Positions 17,421-30,715 of a stretch of 64,000 bases of DNA are shown in pieces. Made by a program: the position numbers and the translations under genes. Under the pieces are notes generated by a model. That model saw nothing but the letters and a program-made list of their open reading frames with translations, was not told the origin of the DNA and ran no database searches. The stretch lies in assembly GCF_029784165.1 (NCBI RefSeq), contig NC_073694.1, positions 74,605,411-74,669,410 of the forward strand. Reading direction: 5' to 3'. This stretch comes from Wyeomyia smithii. Lineage: Eukaryota > Arthropoda > Insecta > Diptera > Culicidae. How positions within the stretch are numbered: position 1 is the first letter of the stretch; each line of letters begins with the position of its first letter.

Positions 17421-19260
17421 TTTATGTAGAAATATCTCAAACCAAATTAATTAACTAAACACTCGTTAACTTTAAAAACAAATTTATTACTTTGCCTTTA
17501 AACAGGTAGTCTTTTAAAAAGATTGCCTGTTGAAAGCGAAAAACAAAATTTTAATATCTCTCGGTAGTCTAAGACTTAGCCTCGAGCTGTTGGTAAAATG
17601 CGACCGTACTGTAGGACAGTTCAAGTCTATCTGAAATTTGATTTTTTATGACTTTGTATATTCTGCGTAAAATTGCATTTAGAAGTCGCTTGTAGACCGC
17701 AAATATTTTTGTTCCTATTAAATTTAATCGAACTAATATTGACGTAGCCGTTAAAAAATTTGAACGAACACACATTTATATCAACTGCTTTGATTATAAA
17801 AAAGTGAAAAACTATTGTGGTCAGTGACCACACGGTTTGTATGAGACGTTTCACTTTTCGCGCCAGTAGATTAACCTTCTCCATACGCCTATTACTGAGC
17901 ACAATTTAAATTGCAGAAAAAAGACAGCATTGAAACGTGATACGAATTGTTCAATCTGTGGTTTGGTAACTACCCGTAGGTCTGGTACTCCTCTCGTCAG
18001 ATTTAACCAATTCTTGCTGGATCACGTAACCGCATTCGGTCGCATAAACTTTGTATGCACATATAAAACTATTCAATTCAGCCAAATGGACTTCCAAGCG
18101 ACGATTTGGTACGAAAAGCAAATCAAAGAATGTGCTGTGATGGGATGAAAATGATGTCATTTCGCGTCACTAAAGGTTGCTGTCACCAGTCGATCTCTAT
18201 CTTGCTTTCCAAGCACATCGCCGGTTTTTAAGCTGTACATGCAAAGACACACGATGCAGAACGATGTTTGGAAAACTCTATAAAACTAAGCATCCATACA
18301 CGAATCAGACCAGATCAATGATTGTTACGAGAGCATTCAAACCATAACCAAAAATCAATGTTTAACCCGTTGTAATTTGAAGTAACCACATTTTTACTGC
18401 TGTATCAGTTTGTTGCACTTTTGAATCAAGTTTCCAACTCGATTTACTTCTCTTATACAACAACCCAGCGGAATCATTCGTCCCGCAAACTTTATGGTGA
18501 ATATACGAGCTAATCAAGATATCAGCTTGGAATAAATATGTTGAGCTACTCAATCAGCAATACCACAGAGACCGGCGAAACCGTCTTGGTTGCCGCATTA
18601 CGTCATATTCTTAGCTTTATTTTAGGCGTTAATATTGTCATCAATTGAATTTATATTTAGTGCGTAAATTATGTTTTTCGATACCAGGGTAGCAAACGTA
18701 CAATGTGGTCAACAAACTTTCAGGAAGGAGCAAAGCAAAAAGCGGAAAAATGTGTTTTGAGTTTAAATGTTATCCTGTGTTGCAGATGGTGGATTGTTAC
18801 CGTTTTAGATCCAAGAGGAAATAGTTTCATTCCAACATTTCTTTCAAGTTGGTTTTAGAACTACTTTCTTAACATAGACGCATATGATTAGCGTGGGAAA
18901 AATATATATATTCAATTTCTACCCGAGTCTGATACAAGCAACTATCCGTTTAAGGGTGTAATTTTTCAACACGTTTGAAAAAGTGTGTCATCTGCCATAG
19001 TACAGGCATCACGCAACGGAAGTCATTGATACGTTTCGCAACGAAAAGCGGTTGTCGGGAACTGAACCGGTCCAAGGATGATAGCATCCAGTGGGTTTAC
19101 TTTAGACTTGATGTTGTTCTACTGCTGCTGGATTGCTACTATAAATGGAGACTTAACTCACCTGTTAATGAGTAACAGGTTTGAAATGTACTTACTGAGT
19201 AAAAGTGATTGGGCGAGTTTTCATTGCGAGCTATGTAGTACAAAAACATATATACATATT
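17421..19260. other. Unassigned DNA
   Basis: No gene is recognised. Short frames (for example 17627-17902 minus, 17930-18148 plus) lack domains and overlap on opposite strands. Confidence 0.35.
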
Positions 19261-19885
19261 GGTGCTTATTACGGGAGTCACTTCACGGTGAAATCAGAGT
19301 GAAGTGAACAAAATCCTATTACGGGACTCACGTAAGTGAGAAAAACGTCGCGAAGTGACATCTGCCGTGGAATCTGGGTTATTATGAGTGTCATATCAGT
19401 GAAGTGAGAACGGAAAAAGCGACGTTTCGCGTGGAATTATTTCACGACCATTTTGGACGGTGAAATGATTCCACGAAGCTGCCATAAGTCTTAAAGTTGA
19501 TTGATTTGTGATCTAATGGTAAATATTGGATTTATTCTTCAATAACGAAGCGAATCAGAGTTTGATCCGTGCCTTAAAGCGGTCAATTTTTCATTTTTTT
19601 GCCCGATAAAAAAAATGCTAACTAGTTCAGGAAATTTTCGATACCTAAAAAAACATTTTTTTTCGATGCCGAATGTCTTAGAAATGCAGAACAAGTCAAG
19701 ATCTGGTGTTATCTAAAAAAACGGGAAAAAACGACTTTCTGGGACTTGGACATTTTTGAGCTGGGAAACAATCCCATTTCACTTGTCCTATTCTCAATTT
19801 CACTTCACTGTCAATCTCACTCCACGGAGGTGATTTTTGTCACCTCACTTGAGGTGGAATCGGGAATACTCCCGTAATAAGCACC
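19261..19885. mobile_element. TIR MITE, 625 bp, 3-bp TSD
   Basis: Perfect 18-bp terminal inverted repeats GGTGCTTATTACGGGAGT (19261-19278) and its complement (19868-19885) are flanked by ATT on each side (19258-19260 and 19886-19888). The inside is rich in internal inverted motifs related to TCACTTCACGGTGAA and has no transposase frame. A 3-bp duplication fits PIF/Harbinger-type elements, but the class is inference. A much shorter relative sits at 40719-40867. Confidence 0.85.
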
Positions 19886-20300
19886 ATTGACATTGAAATG
19901 GAATCGATTAAAAGAAGAAAGTAACAACTCTAATCTCTTATTTCAACACATGCAATTGTGTCTTACTCGAACTTCTTATTGGCCGATAACAGGAATAGTT
20001 GTGCGCAATTTCCCAAATTTTTGAAAAGAGCTATTTTTATATAGGTTTGTTCAGGTTCACTAGCTTCGTTGATTCTTAAACGAGCTGATATCCTCGACGA
20101 GCAGATAATCGACAAAATTTTTATTTGAAATGTGTAATTTTATTTTTTGGTAAGTCGGAAACCGTTTGTTATGGTTTATTTATTTACTAATATTTAGGCT
20201 AATACAAATTTCAAACTATGTCCAAGGTTGTCAAAAGTAGCCAAGAGTGTGAGGTGAAAAATAAATAACACGGAGACTAAAAAAAACATATCTTTGATAA
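19886..20300. other. Unassigned AT-rich DNA
   Basis: No gene or repeat is recognised. Confidence 0.35.
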
Positions 20301-20319
20301 AAGTTTGTATGCAAGTTAC

Positions 20320-20645
20320 GACGTTTGTAACTTATATAGCACTAGCTGCCCCGGCAAACTTCGTACCGCCCATTTTTTCTTTGTTAAAACAACGGAACAA
20401 TGTTCAAGATCGGAAATCTGCTCTGAAATGGCCATATTGGATACGATCAAAGTCAAAAGACAAATCGTTTGAAATGATTGGTTTTATCGGGTTGGCAACA
20501 TCCTCGCCTTTTGGCTTCTGTTCATCAGCCTCTAAACCCCTACATACAAAATTTCACGCCGATTGTTGCAGTAGTTTCCGAGCCTATATGGATCAGATAG
20601 ACAGACAGACAAACAGACAAGACTGCATTTTTATATGTTTAGATA
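20320..20645 (+). repeat. Interspersed repeat related to 25700-27107
   Basis: Contains CTAGCTGCCCCGGCAAACTT and, near its end, CGAGCCTATATGGATCAGA, a run of GACA units and a terminal CTGCATTTTTATATG. The same end sequence reappears at 27090-27107 and 37480-37520, where it is split by the L1-like insertion. The 119-codon frame that covers it is not a known protein. Confidence 0.65.
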
Positions 20646-21735
20646 TAGGGTAGCGGAGGGTCGTTTCGGTGTACTGGTATTTTCGGCCCATTCCCAGCGT
20701 TTTCAGTTAAATTCACTAGCCCGGCACTGAGGGTAAGACCGTCACCTCTAGGATTTTACTAGAAAACGCTAATTAACTGTGTTTTAGAATATGTGAAGTG
20801 TTGGAATTTAATATTTTAGACATTTTAAGACACATCGAAGCCACCGTGAAACGTCAAACGTCAAAATATTAGACAAAACACACGCTACTGCAGCTGATGC
20901 GTGAAAGGTTGTTATTTTTTGTAAGTGGAACTCAAGCTTTTATTCATGTAAAAAGATCGAAATATTTTTTTCCTGCTCTACAATTTGTTGCCTATTTTGT
21001 TAGCAATCACAGGAATTCGATCTGAAGTAAATTGAAGCGATAAGTTAGTAGAATTACTCTTTTTTTTTAATGTGTGCTGTTGGGGTAAGATCGTCACCCA
21101 GTGAGGGGGCTAAGCCCGACATGGTTTGATCTTAGTTGAATGTTACTGACCAATATTTTTCATCTTTTACCAATACCTCGCTGCTAAATAATTGATAAAT
21201 CGACCTGGAACTATAAACTCAAGCTATTCTATGATTATTGAATGAATCCAAGTGTTATCAGATTAAGTGTGCCTTGAATTGCCCCATGATAGGCTGCCGA
21301 GTTTCAATTTTTTCCATTGTTTACACATTATGTTCACCGGAACTTGTTCCGGCAATATGTTCAAAACCAACTAACCGACAACAACCAAATTTAACAGTAA
21401 CGGACAGAAATATATCTCTCATTTGAAGGTCTCAGAGTTTAAATTGGTTCAGTTAATTGGAGTAGATTCATGGACAAACTTAGGTGCCGGTGTTACCCCC
21501 AAGAGGTGCCGGTTTACCCGCACTGTTTGGCAAACGTCGTTTTGATGTTACTTTCAAAACTTCACTATTCCATGTAAAATAACAGTTTGAAAGTACTGAC
21601 AGTCTCCATATCTTGTTGAAAACAATATAGGCAATGATTCTATGAAGAATCCATAACAATATTTGCCGTTAGGTCCTACTAAAGAATCATTTTCCTTAGG
21701 GGGCCGGGCTTACCCCCAGTACCCCTAATCTTAAA
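20646..21735. mobile_element. Possible TIR element with 'GGGGTAAGnCCG' motifs
   Basis: The left edge reads TAGGGTAGCGGAGGGT and the right edge, read in reverse, TAGGGGTACTGGGGGTAAGC, which is a weak terminal match. Related motifs recur inside (GGGTAAGACCGTCACC near 20730, GGGGTAAGATCGTCACCC near 21083, and the complementary orientation near 21490 and 21710). No transposase frame is visible. Edges and class are uncertain. Confidence 0.35.
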
Positions 21736-21744
21736 TTCTCCAAG

Positions 21745-21930
21745 CTCTCCCAGCTGGTCTCGAGGTACGATGTTGACGTAACAACCCAGTCGTCGTAGGT
21801 TCGACTCTCGGCTCGGGAGACTGTCTGTGTCAGTATGATTGTAGCGCTAGCCCCGCAATTGCCCTGTACACTAAACAGTCGGCTGCGAAGTCTGTGTATA
21901 AATACTATAAGGTATACAAAACTTTTAGGT
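21745..21930 (+). mobile_element. tRNA-derived SINE
   Basis: A pol III A-box-like TGGTCTCGAGG (21755-21765) and B box GGTTCGACTCT (21798-21808) lie 32 nt apart. They are followed by the body CTCGGGAGACTGTC...GTAGCGCTAGCCCCGC, a tail typical of a SINE common in Aedes-type genomes as I recall it. The copy at about 45600-45760 on minus shares CTCGAGGTACGATG and the GTAG...GATCGTAGC body, which supports a family. Confidence 0.75.
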
Positions 21931-21947
21931 AAGTTGGTTGCCTTTTT

Positions 21948-23490
<1,543 letters not shown>

Positions 23491-23500
23491 TTAGTTTTTG

Positions 23501-25700
23501 CCTTTCTCCTAGAAAGGTATAGCAATCACTTGCAAAACCGAAAGTATAAAAGTGCTCCAAAGGGCCGAAAGGCATATATCACTCGACTCAGCTCGACGAG
23601 CTGAGCATTTTCTGTATGTGTGTGTATGTGTGTGTGTGTATGTGCAAATTTTTATTCCCACTCACTTTTCTCAGAGATGGCTGGACCGATTTTCATGAAA
23701 TTAATTGCAAATGAAAGGTCTTGTTTCCCCTATAAGACCCTATTCAATTTCATTGTAATCGGATTTTTAGTTTAGAGGTTATGTTTAAAATGTGAAAATC
23801 ATGAAACATCAATATCTCAGAAACTACACAACCGTTTTGAACAAAAAAAAAATTGGTCTCAAAAGAACGGGCTACCTAGAAAACCTTTAAGTTTTGAATT
23901 TCATAAAGTTTGAACTTGTGGTTCAAGAGTTATGAAAAGAAACGTGTTCTGAAGACTGTTTAATCTCACTCATGTTTCTCAGAGATGGTTGTACAGGTCG
24001 GACTCGATTATCCGGAGACTCGATTATCCGGGGCTCGATTATCCGGAGAAAATGGCTCGATGATCCGGAGTATTTTTTTCTTCTGTATTTCTATAATGTA
24101 CTTTTGTCTTCCGGGTCATTGGGATTTTCGGGGTTGTTCAAAATTGTAACAACAACAACCGTTCTGTTTAGGTAGTTCGTTTTTAGTATTTTTCTCGTCG
24201 TTCCTTCGACCAATTCTTAGTGAACAACCTCCAAAAGCAAGGTATTATGGTTTTTAGTTGCCGATGAGGACAACCACTATTGGTAAACCGGTTTTGAAAT
24301 TATGGCCAAAACATATTTCTGTAATATAATGGCCATGATCAATGCAGTACTTAGAACCACGAGCTGGGCTGTTTAGGTGGTGTTCCGGATACTCCTGGAT
24401 TATTGAACCAAAACTCATCAAGCGAAATCAATAACGATTTGAAATGCGCATAGTAGCCCATTAGTGGCCATATCGAGCGTCTAGGTCGTTATAGGTCACT
24501 TAGGAAATAGAAAAAAATCAAGAGTGTTGTCAAAATAGAACAGGGTCTGTATATGTAACACCTCAATTTTTCCTACTATTTAACATAATAGAACAGACAA
24601 ATACCTAAATCAACTTAAATTCTATTATATTTTCTGGAAAATATTTCCTTTAATCTTTCGAAGCAAAATGCTGTCTGGTAGTTTTTATTTATTTTATTAG
24701 GAATTTAAATCTTTGAGATAATCAATATAACATAACTTATTATTACGTAATGTATAACAAACGCCGACAAACAGTCTAAAGACAATTTTTTATTCATTTC
24801 ATCGGCACATGTATTATGTACAACATACTTTAATAGGAAACTCACTGTTCTAAATGAGAGATATTAAAAATAAAAAAATGGCTCGATTATCCGGAGGATT
24901 CGATTATCCGGAGAGAAATGTTTTTCAAAACTCCGGATAATCGAGTACGGCCTGTACCGATTTTAATAAAAATCAGTGTCAAATGGAAGGTCTAATTGCC
25001 TCATAAGACCCTATTGATTTGTTTTGCAGTCGGACTATTACTTTGCCTGTTATGTTTAAAAATGTGAAATCCAGCTATGCAAAGGAACATATTCCGAAGA
25101 CTACTTGGACTCACTCACTTTTCTCAGAGATGGCCGACCCGATTTCCACAAAATTAGTGTCAAATGAATGGTCCAGCTGCCTCAGAAGACCCTATTGAAT
25201 TTTACTGTAATCGAACTGTAACTTCATTTGTAATGTGCCGACTTGTGAAAATCACGAAACTTCATTATCTCAGAAAGTACACAACCGATTTGATTATTAT
25301 TATCAGATGAGCGGGCTAGTTAAGGGTTAACTGATGAATTATGATTGAACACGTAGTTTCAAAGTTTGGCTGCCGTACACGTTCCCATTTCAGTTGATTA
25401 TAATCGAACTTAAGCAACCGTTATGTATTAAATTAATAATAATAAAACAACGAAAGTCTATTATCTCAAAGATTACATGACTTATTTGAACATAACTAGT
25501 GTCATATGAACGAGTCACCTCTCAAACTTACAAATAACAAACTTCATAACAATTTGATATGTGGCTGAAAAGTTATGGAAAGAAGAGAAATTCAAAGACT
25601 ATTTAAAACTATACCTGCTTTGATCGATATATGTGGCATCAACATAATTTAAATGTGGTGTCGTACTATTTGAACGTTCCAAGTTCATTGATTCCTTGCG
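23501..25700 (+). repeat. Culicine-type interspersed repeat, copy 2 (left part)
   Basis: Head-to-tail with copy 1: it starts at TTTTTGCCTTTCTCCTAG only about 10 nt after the end of copy 1. It is interrupted by a MITE at 23994-24954. Around 25680 it breaks off after TATTTGAACGTTCC, and its 3' end (GTGAATAT...GAGAAAGGCTGGGTCTGACC) resumes at about 37545-37655, so some 12 kb of nested insertions lie inside. Confidence 0.8.
23994..24954. mobile_element. pogo/Tigger-like MITE, 961 bp, TA TSD
   Basis: Terminal inverted repeats start CAGGTCGGACTCGATTATCC on the left and, in reverse, CAGGCCGTACTCGATTATCC on the right. Each is followed by further copies of CTCGATTATCCGG. TA dinucleotides flank both ends (23992-23993 and 24955-24956), the target of Tc1/mariner/pogo transposases. 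The host phrase GATGGTTG-TA-CCGATTTT is cleanly rejoined when the element is ignored. No transposase frame remains, so it is a non-autonomous derivative. Confidence 0.88.
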
Positions 25701-25856
25701 GTTTGTTTGAAGTCTGCAAATGCACGACGAATCGGCCATAGGATATGATCAAAGTCAAAAGACAAATCGTTTGAAATGATTGGTTTTATCGAAATGACAA
25801 CATCCTCAAATTTGGGCTTCTGTACATCGCCCTAATTCTGAATATATTCATATTGG

Positions 25857-26760
25857 GTGGTATTCGGTCATTTTCAGCAAATTTTCTGGCATCAATCTGA
25901 CACCGGAAATACTCATATTGGGAGGTATTTAGTTATTTTGGTTGTTTTCCAGAAACTAACAGTGGTCGTCTTTAAATTCAAAATGGTGTCAAGGGTCAAT
26001 GTTTGGTTTCTATGCATCATCTCGATTACGGAAATATCCATGTTGAGTATTATTTGGTCATTTTCGGCTGTTTCCTATAAGTTGCCATTTAGCGATTCAA
26101 AATGGTGCCTGAGGTCAATTGTTAGCTCATTGCATCATTCTGGTTCCAGAGATACTCATATTGGATAGTATTTGTTTATTTTGGGCTGTTTTTCCCAAAC
26201 CGGTAGTCGCCATCTTGGATTTCGAAATGGTATTTAAGATAAATCCTGGCCTCTGAGCGTCATTCTGGTTGAAGAAACATTCACATTGGGTGTAATTCGA
26301 TCATTTTCCGCTGTTTCCCAGGAACCGGAAGTCGCCAACCTAGAATCCAAAATAGGGTCTTTGAACGATTTCAGCTACTGTGTATCATTCTAGATCCGGA
26401 GATACTCATGTTAGACGGAATTCGGCCATTTCTGGCTGTTTTCCAAAAACCACAAGTTGCCATCCTACAATTCATAATGGTGTCTGAAGTCGAATTTTGG
26501 CTCCAGTGCATCATTACGATTCCGAAAATACCCCCCTTTTTGGGTGGTATTTGGTCGTTTGCCGCTGTTTTTCCGAAACCGGAAGTCGCCATCTTAGAAT
26601 TCAAAATGGTATCTGTGGTCGAATTTAGCTCCTGTGTATCTTTCTTTATCCGGATATTATTATATTGGGTGGAAATCGTCCATTTTTGGCTGTTTCCCAG
26701 AAACCGGAAAATGCCATCTTACAATCCAAAATGTTGCCTGAGGTCGATTATGGAACATAT
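25857..26760 (+). repeat. Tandem array, about 7 units of ~125 bp
   Basis: A phrase like 'GAAGTCGCCATCTTGGAATTCAAAATGG' recurs near 25975, 26097, 26221, 26347, 26472, 26600 and 26727, that is with steps of 122-128 bp. Each unit also carries a GG-AATACTCATATTGGG block. It is the same family as the array at 4620-5900 in the other orientation, and it passes on the right into the GGCAAACTT/GAGCCTATATGG repeat (26760-27107). It therefore seems to be part of a larger dispersed element. Confidence 0.8.
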
Positions 26761-27107
26761 TTGTTTCCACTAAAAACATTTACCTGCCAAATATGGTTCC
26801 ATTTAGTTGATTAGTTCGCGAGATGTGCAGAAATTTGTGCAGAAACATGTGCTTCCATAAGAGGGAGGGGCGTCGAACCATTATGGACATATTTATTTCC
26901 CTTCAAAACATCCACATGCCAAATTCGGTTTCATTTGCTTGGTTTGTTCTTGAGTTGTGCAGAAATTTATGTTTCATTTGTATTGGACCCATCCTTCCCA
27001 GAAGAGGGAGGGGTCTCAAACTATCATAGGAACCTTTATCGGGACCAAAAACCCCTACATAGAAATTTTCACGTCGATCGGTTCGGTAGTTTTCGAGCCT
27101 ATATGGA
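26761..27107 (+). repeat. Interspersed repeat, 3' part, split by L1-like insertion
   Basis: Contains two GTTGTGCAGAAATTTATGTT-type phrases, GAGGGAGGGG, and ends TTTTCGAGCCTATATGGAT at the T run of the L1-like element. The continuation (CAAACAGACAGACAAACCGG then CTGCATTTTTATATG) lies at about 37480-37515. It is also found on minus at about 45915-46200. Confidence 0.75.
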
Positions 27108-27194
27108 TTTTTTTTTTTTTTTTTTTTTTTTTTATAAAAGTATAAGTTTATTTGTCGCTATATTGTTTAATTAAAAATTATCTACATAATTGTA

Positions 27195-30100
27195 TCAAAC
27201 ACCGACTTCTAAATTAAAGTTCAATTCTTCTACATTTATCCTACCATTACAATTATCAATGAAGGTAATGTATCTAAACAAGAGTTTCAAAATTTCCCTT
27301 CTTGGTGTCGCTGATATACCTTCAAGCGAGGGCCGCAAGAGTTCATCAATCGTCAGTGTTCGTTGATAGCCAGTCCAAGCAAGCAGCTTTTGTTGGAGTA
27401 GTTGGTGCGCTGCGCGCACTCTGGTGCAGCCAAAAAATTTGTGCTGGATGGTCTCCTCACCAGCTCTACAGTGTATACACACTGGCTCATCAGTTCGTCT
27501 CAATTTGAACAGCAGTTGACGATGTGGCAACTTATTGTTGAGGTACATGTATAGAGTACTTTTTTCCGCAGACAGCAGACTTCGACCACAAATATTTTTC
27601 CAAACACGGACCCAATTGGTATTTGGATTTTTGATCTCCACTTTTGGTTTGTCTGTTTGTTCGATGAAATAACGATGGATCGAACTGGCGGAGGGGTGTA
27701 GACGGATTTGAAGGGGAAGATGTGTAATATTGCTTAGGATGATTTTAAAACAAGGAAGATCGCGGATGGAATTTGAGTTGGGAGGAATTGCTTGTTGTAG
27801 TAAGGAATTATAAAAAGGAAGGGAGTCTAATTCGTGTATATGTCGGTTAATCAATAAAGCCTTACATTTAAGCGCCGGTAAATGCAGTTTGAGGCCACCA
27901 TCCTCTCTGTTGCGTGACATTTGCTGCATAGGTATAGTAGCATAACACCCACGGAAGAGATAGCTACGCATGGTGGCCGTTAGTTTCGCTATGTGTGCTG
28001 GAGTCGGTGCTAAGTTGGCTGCCATGTACCAGATTTTCGATGTCAAAAAAACGTTTAACAGCGTAACTTTCTGATGTAGCGTCAAACTGCGCAACGAATG
28101 ATGCCAAATTTGTCGTCTGAAATTGGTTACCAGAGTGTTCCAGTTGAACGAAACCATCTCCTGTACTGAGTTTGTAAAAACTACGCCAAGTATTTTGATA
28201 GTTTCCTCCGTCCGCAGCCATGGTACTGTCATAGGGTGATTAGTTTCACCGACGTCGATTGCCGTTGTTTTTGCTTCATTCAAGCGGGCTCCGGAAGCAT
28301 TTCCAAACCGCCTGATCAGATTTCGCATTGTATTGAGCTGCTCCACACTGGTGACGATGGCACTTATGTCATCTGCATAAGCAACTACCAAATCAGTCCC
28401 ACACACGCGTTCTAATTGTCGTAGGAGAGGGTGCAGATATATCACGAACAAATGCATTGAAAGTGGGTCCCCCTGACGAACCGATCTCTGAATTGGAAAG
28501 GGTGCGGAGAGGTGTCCGTTGATGAGCAGTCTGGAGGAGGAAGCAGTCGATATACGAGTAAGTAAATTCACTAATGCCGTGTTAAAACCCAGGGATCGCA
28601 TTGTATTGAATAAAAATTGTTGATCGACGCGATCAAACGCATGATCCAGATCAAAGGAAATAAGCTTTCCATGTCTGCCGTTTGCTTTTAATTGTGCGAT
28701 CCTATCTTTCATGCTAAGTGTGGCTTGAAATATATTTCGCCCAGTATTCGAACACTTTTGTGATCCGGTCAGTACGGAATGAGTTTGTAACACATTCTCC
28801 AAGCGGTGCTTTAAAATACGGGATAAGATTTTATAATCGTAATTGATGAGACTGATGGGCCTGTATGAACGAGCGGTGTTCCCCGCACCGCGTTTTTTTA
28901 CCAGAACGATCACTCCGTTCATGAACTCGTTTGGAATGTTTGATCCGATGGCTTCATTCAAAATTAAGTTTAGTTCTCGGTGAATCACATTGAAAGTTTT
29001 TAAGTAAAACTCTTTTGGAAGGCCGTCGGGGCCAGGAGATTTTTTTGATGAGCTGGATCGAATAGCAGATAGTATTTCGTCTGTCGTGATTTCATTCATA
29101 CAGCCTTCGTTCGCCGCATCCTCTTCTGGGATGACTCTCTCGCATTGGAATATTTCATCCACTTCCTCCACATTCTCTCGTGCATACAGACCAGAAAAAT
29201 ATTGAACCATATGATCACGTATATTATCAGCGTTGTCTATTATTTCGTCCGTTTCGGTCTGCAGTAGTTCGATAGTGGTTCTCTTTCGTGCTCGTTCTCC
29301 TAGTTGGTAGGTAGACAGTGGTTCTCCGGCGACGAACATTTCGTTTATTTGCACGAACATTTCGGAGAAGCGGCGTTGATGTAGCAGCATTTCGGCTTTT
29401 ATCCGGTTGATGGTGGTGAGCATGGCACGGTTGTTGTAGTAGTCGTCATATGCTTGCCGGAGTAGTACGTAGAGACGTTGTTGTTCCCGATAAAAGCAAT
29501 CGTACATTATTTTGGACTTCCATCGAAAGAACGATTTAATTTTCGGCTTCGCCACTGCTAGCCACCATTCCATCCATGACTGGAAATTGCGGCGTTGACG
29601 AGTCCAGTACTGCCACTGTGTTTGGAACTCTTCGATGTGTTCGGTAGTGAGGAGGTGGGGGCGGAGACACCAAAAACCGTTCCCATGTGCTTGGTTAGGA
29701 AGAGGGAGACATACCCTAGCGGTGACGGCTTTGTGGTCAGAGAAACAACATACATGGGTAGTGACGGATCTTAGCTGCTCTCGGAGACCAGCACTCACGT
29801 AGAATCGATCGAGCCTGGACGAGGAGTTATGAGTGATATACGTATATGCAGTATCTCGTGGACGTAGTTGTTGCCAGACATCAAGCAGACGCAGTTGCTG
29901 TACGGTGGCTAACAGAGCAGGACTCGAGTTGTTTCCCGTCGCATCGCATTGCCGTAGCACACAATTGAAATCGCCCCCTAGGACGGTGTGGTCAGTGCGA
30001 TGGCGAAGATAATATGCGATCGTGTTGTTGAAAAAACGCTCTCGTTCGGCACGCAGAGCGGTTCCTGACGGAGCATACACGTTACAAAGTGTCGTGTTAT

Positions 30101-30328
30101 TTATACGCAGAGCAAGCAATCTCCCGTCCAGACTTTTTTCGATATGAGAGAATTTAAGATGCTCTTTCAGGGCGATAGCTGTTCCTCTCCTAGAGTGATC
30201 GACGTTGCAGATGACATTATAGCCGGGCAAAGTAAGCTGATCGTTCTCAACCTCCTGCAGGAAAACGATATCTAGCTCCTGGGTGCGGATAAATGTGCGT
30301 AGAGCGTTTAGTTTTGTTTGGTTGGTGA
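27195..30328 (-). CDS. L1/Tx1-like ORF2, main part (endonuclease, RT, C-terminal Cys/His)
   Basis: The frame is open from the edge of the nested insertion (30328) to the stop at 27195. It opens with an APE-type endonuclease: DIVFLQEVEN, NVYAPSG, VLGGDFNCVL and, near its end, CFSDHKAV. The RT follows with KKSPGPDGLPKEFY, ARSYRPISLINYDYKI, LISFDLDHAFDRVD, SVRQGDPLS and catalytic YADD (VVAYADDISAIV). The C-terminus has CIHCRAGEETIQHKFFGC. The first 15-16 codons lie beyond the insertion, from the ATG at 36258. Joined in frame the ORF would be 1059 residues. The DGLPKEFY and YADD wording places it in the L1/Tx1 group rather than the I, jockey or R1 clades. Confidence 0.9.
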
Positions 30329-30715
30329 TTGTGTTGATGTTTTTTTTTTTTCTTCATATAACATTTATTTGACACGGCACAAATACAATTTAATGTTTAA
30401 CGGCGCCAATTATATCTGATGACTTAAAAACTAAAGCAAATTTTTTATCCTCGCTGCCGACTACGAGCTGAAATTAAGTCTAACTTAAAACTAGCATGGG
30501 ATTTCCAATCAGTGTTTTGTTGTTCAATGGTCGTCTGATAATCGTCGAATGGCATGTATGGATTCGTTCTGCTGAGCCACGATGTCGTGAGTTGGGACAG
30601 AGGCTCGTAGTCCTTGGGTCCTGGTTCTATTGTGCGGGGTCTGGTTGCTGGTTTTGTGCTTAAGGTTCAAACGTGTTCTTGTCGTTTTGTTGGGTGTAGA
30701 CGGAGGGGAACGGGA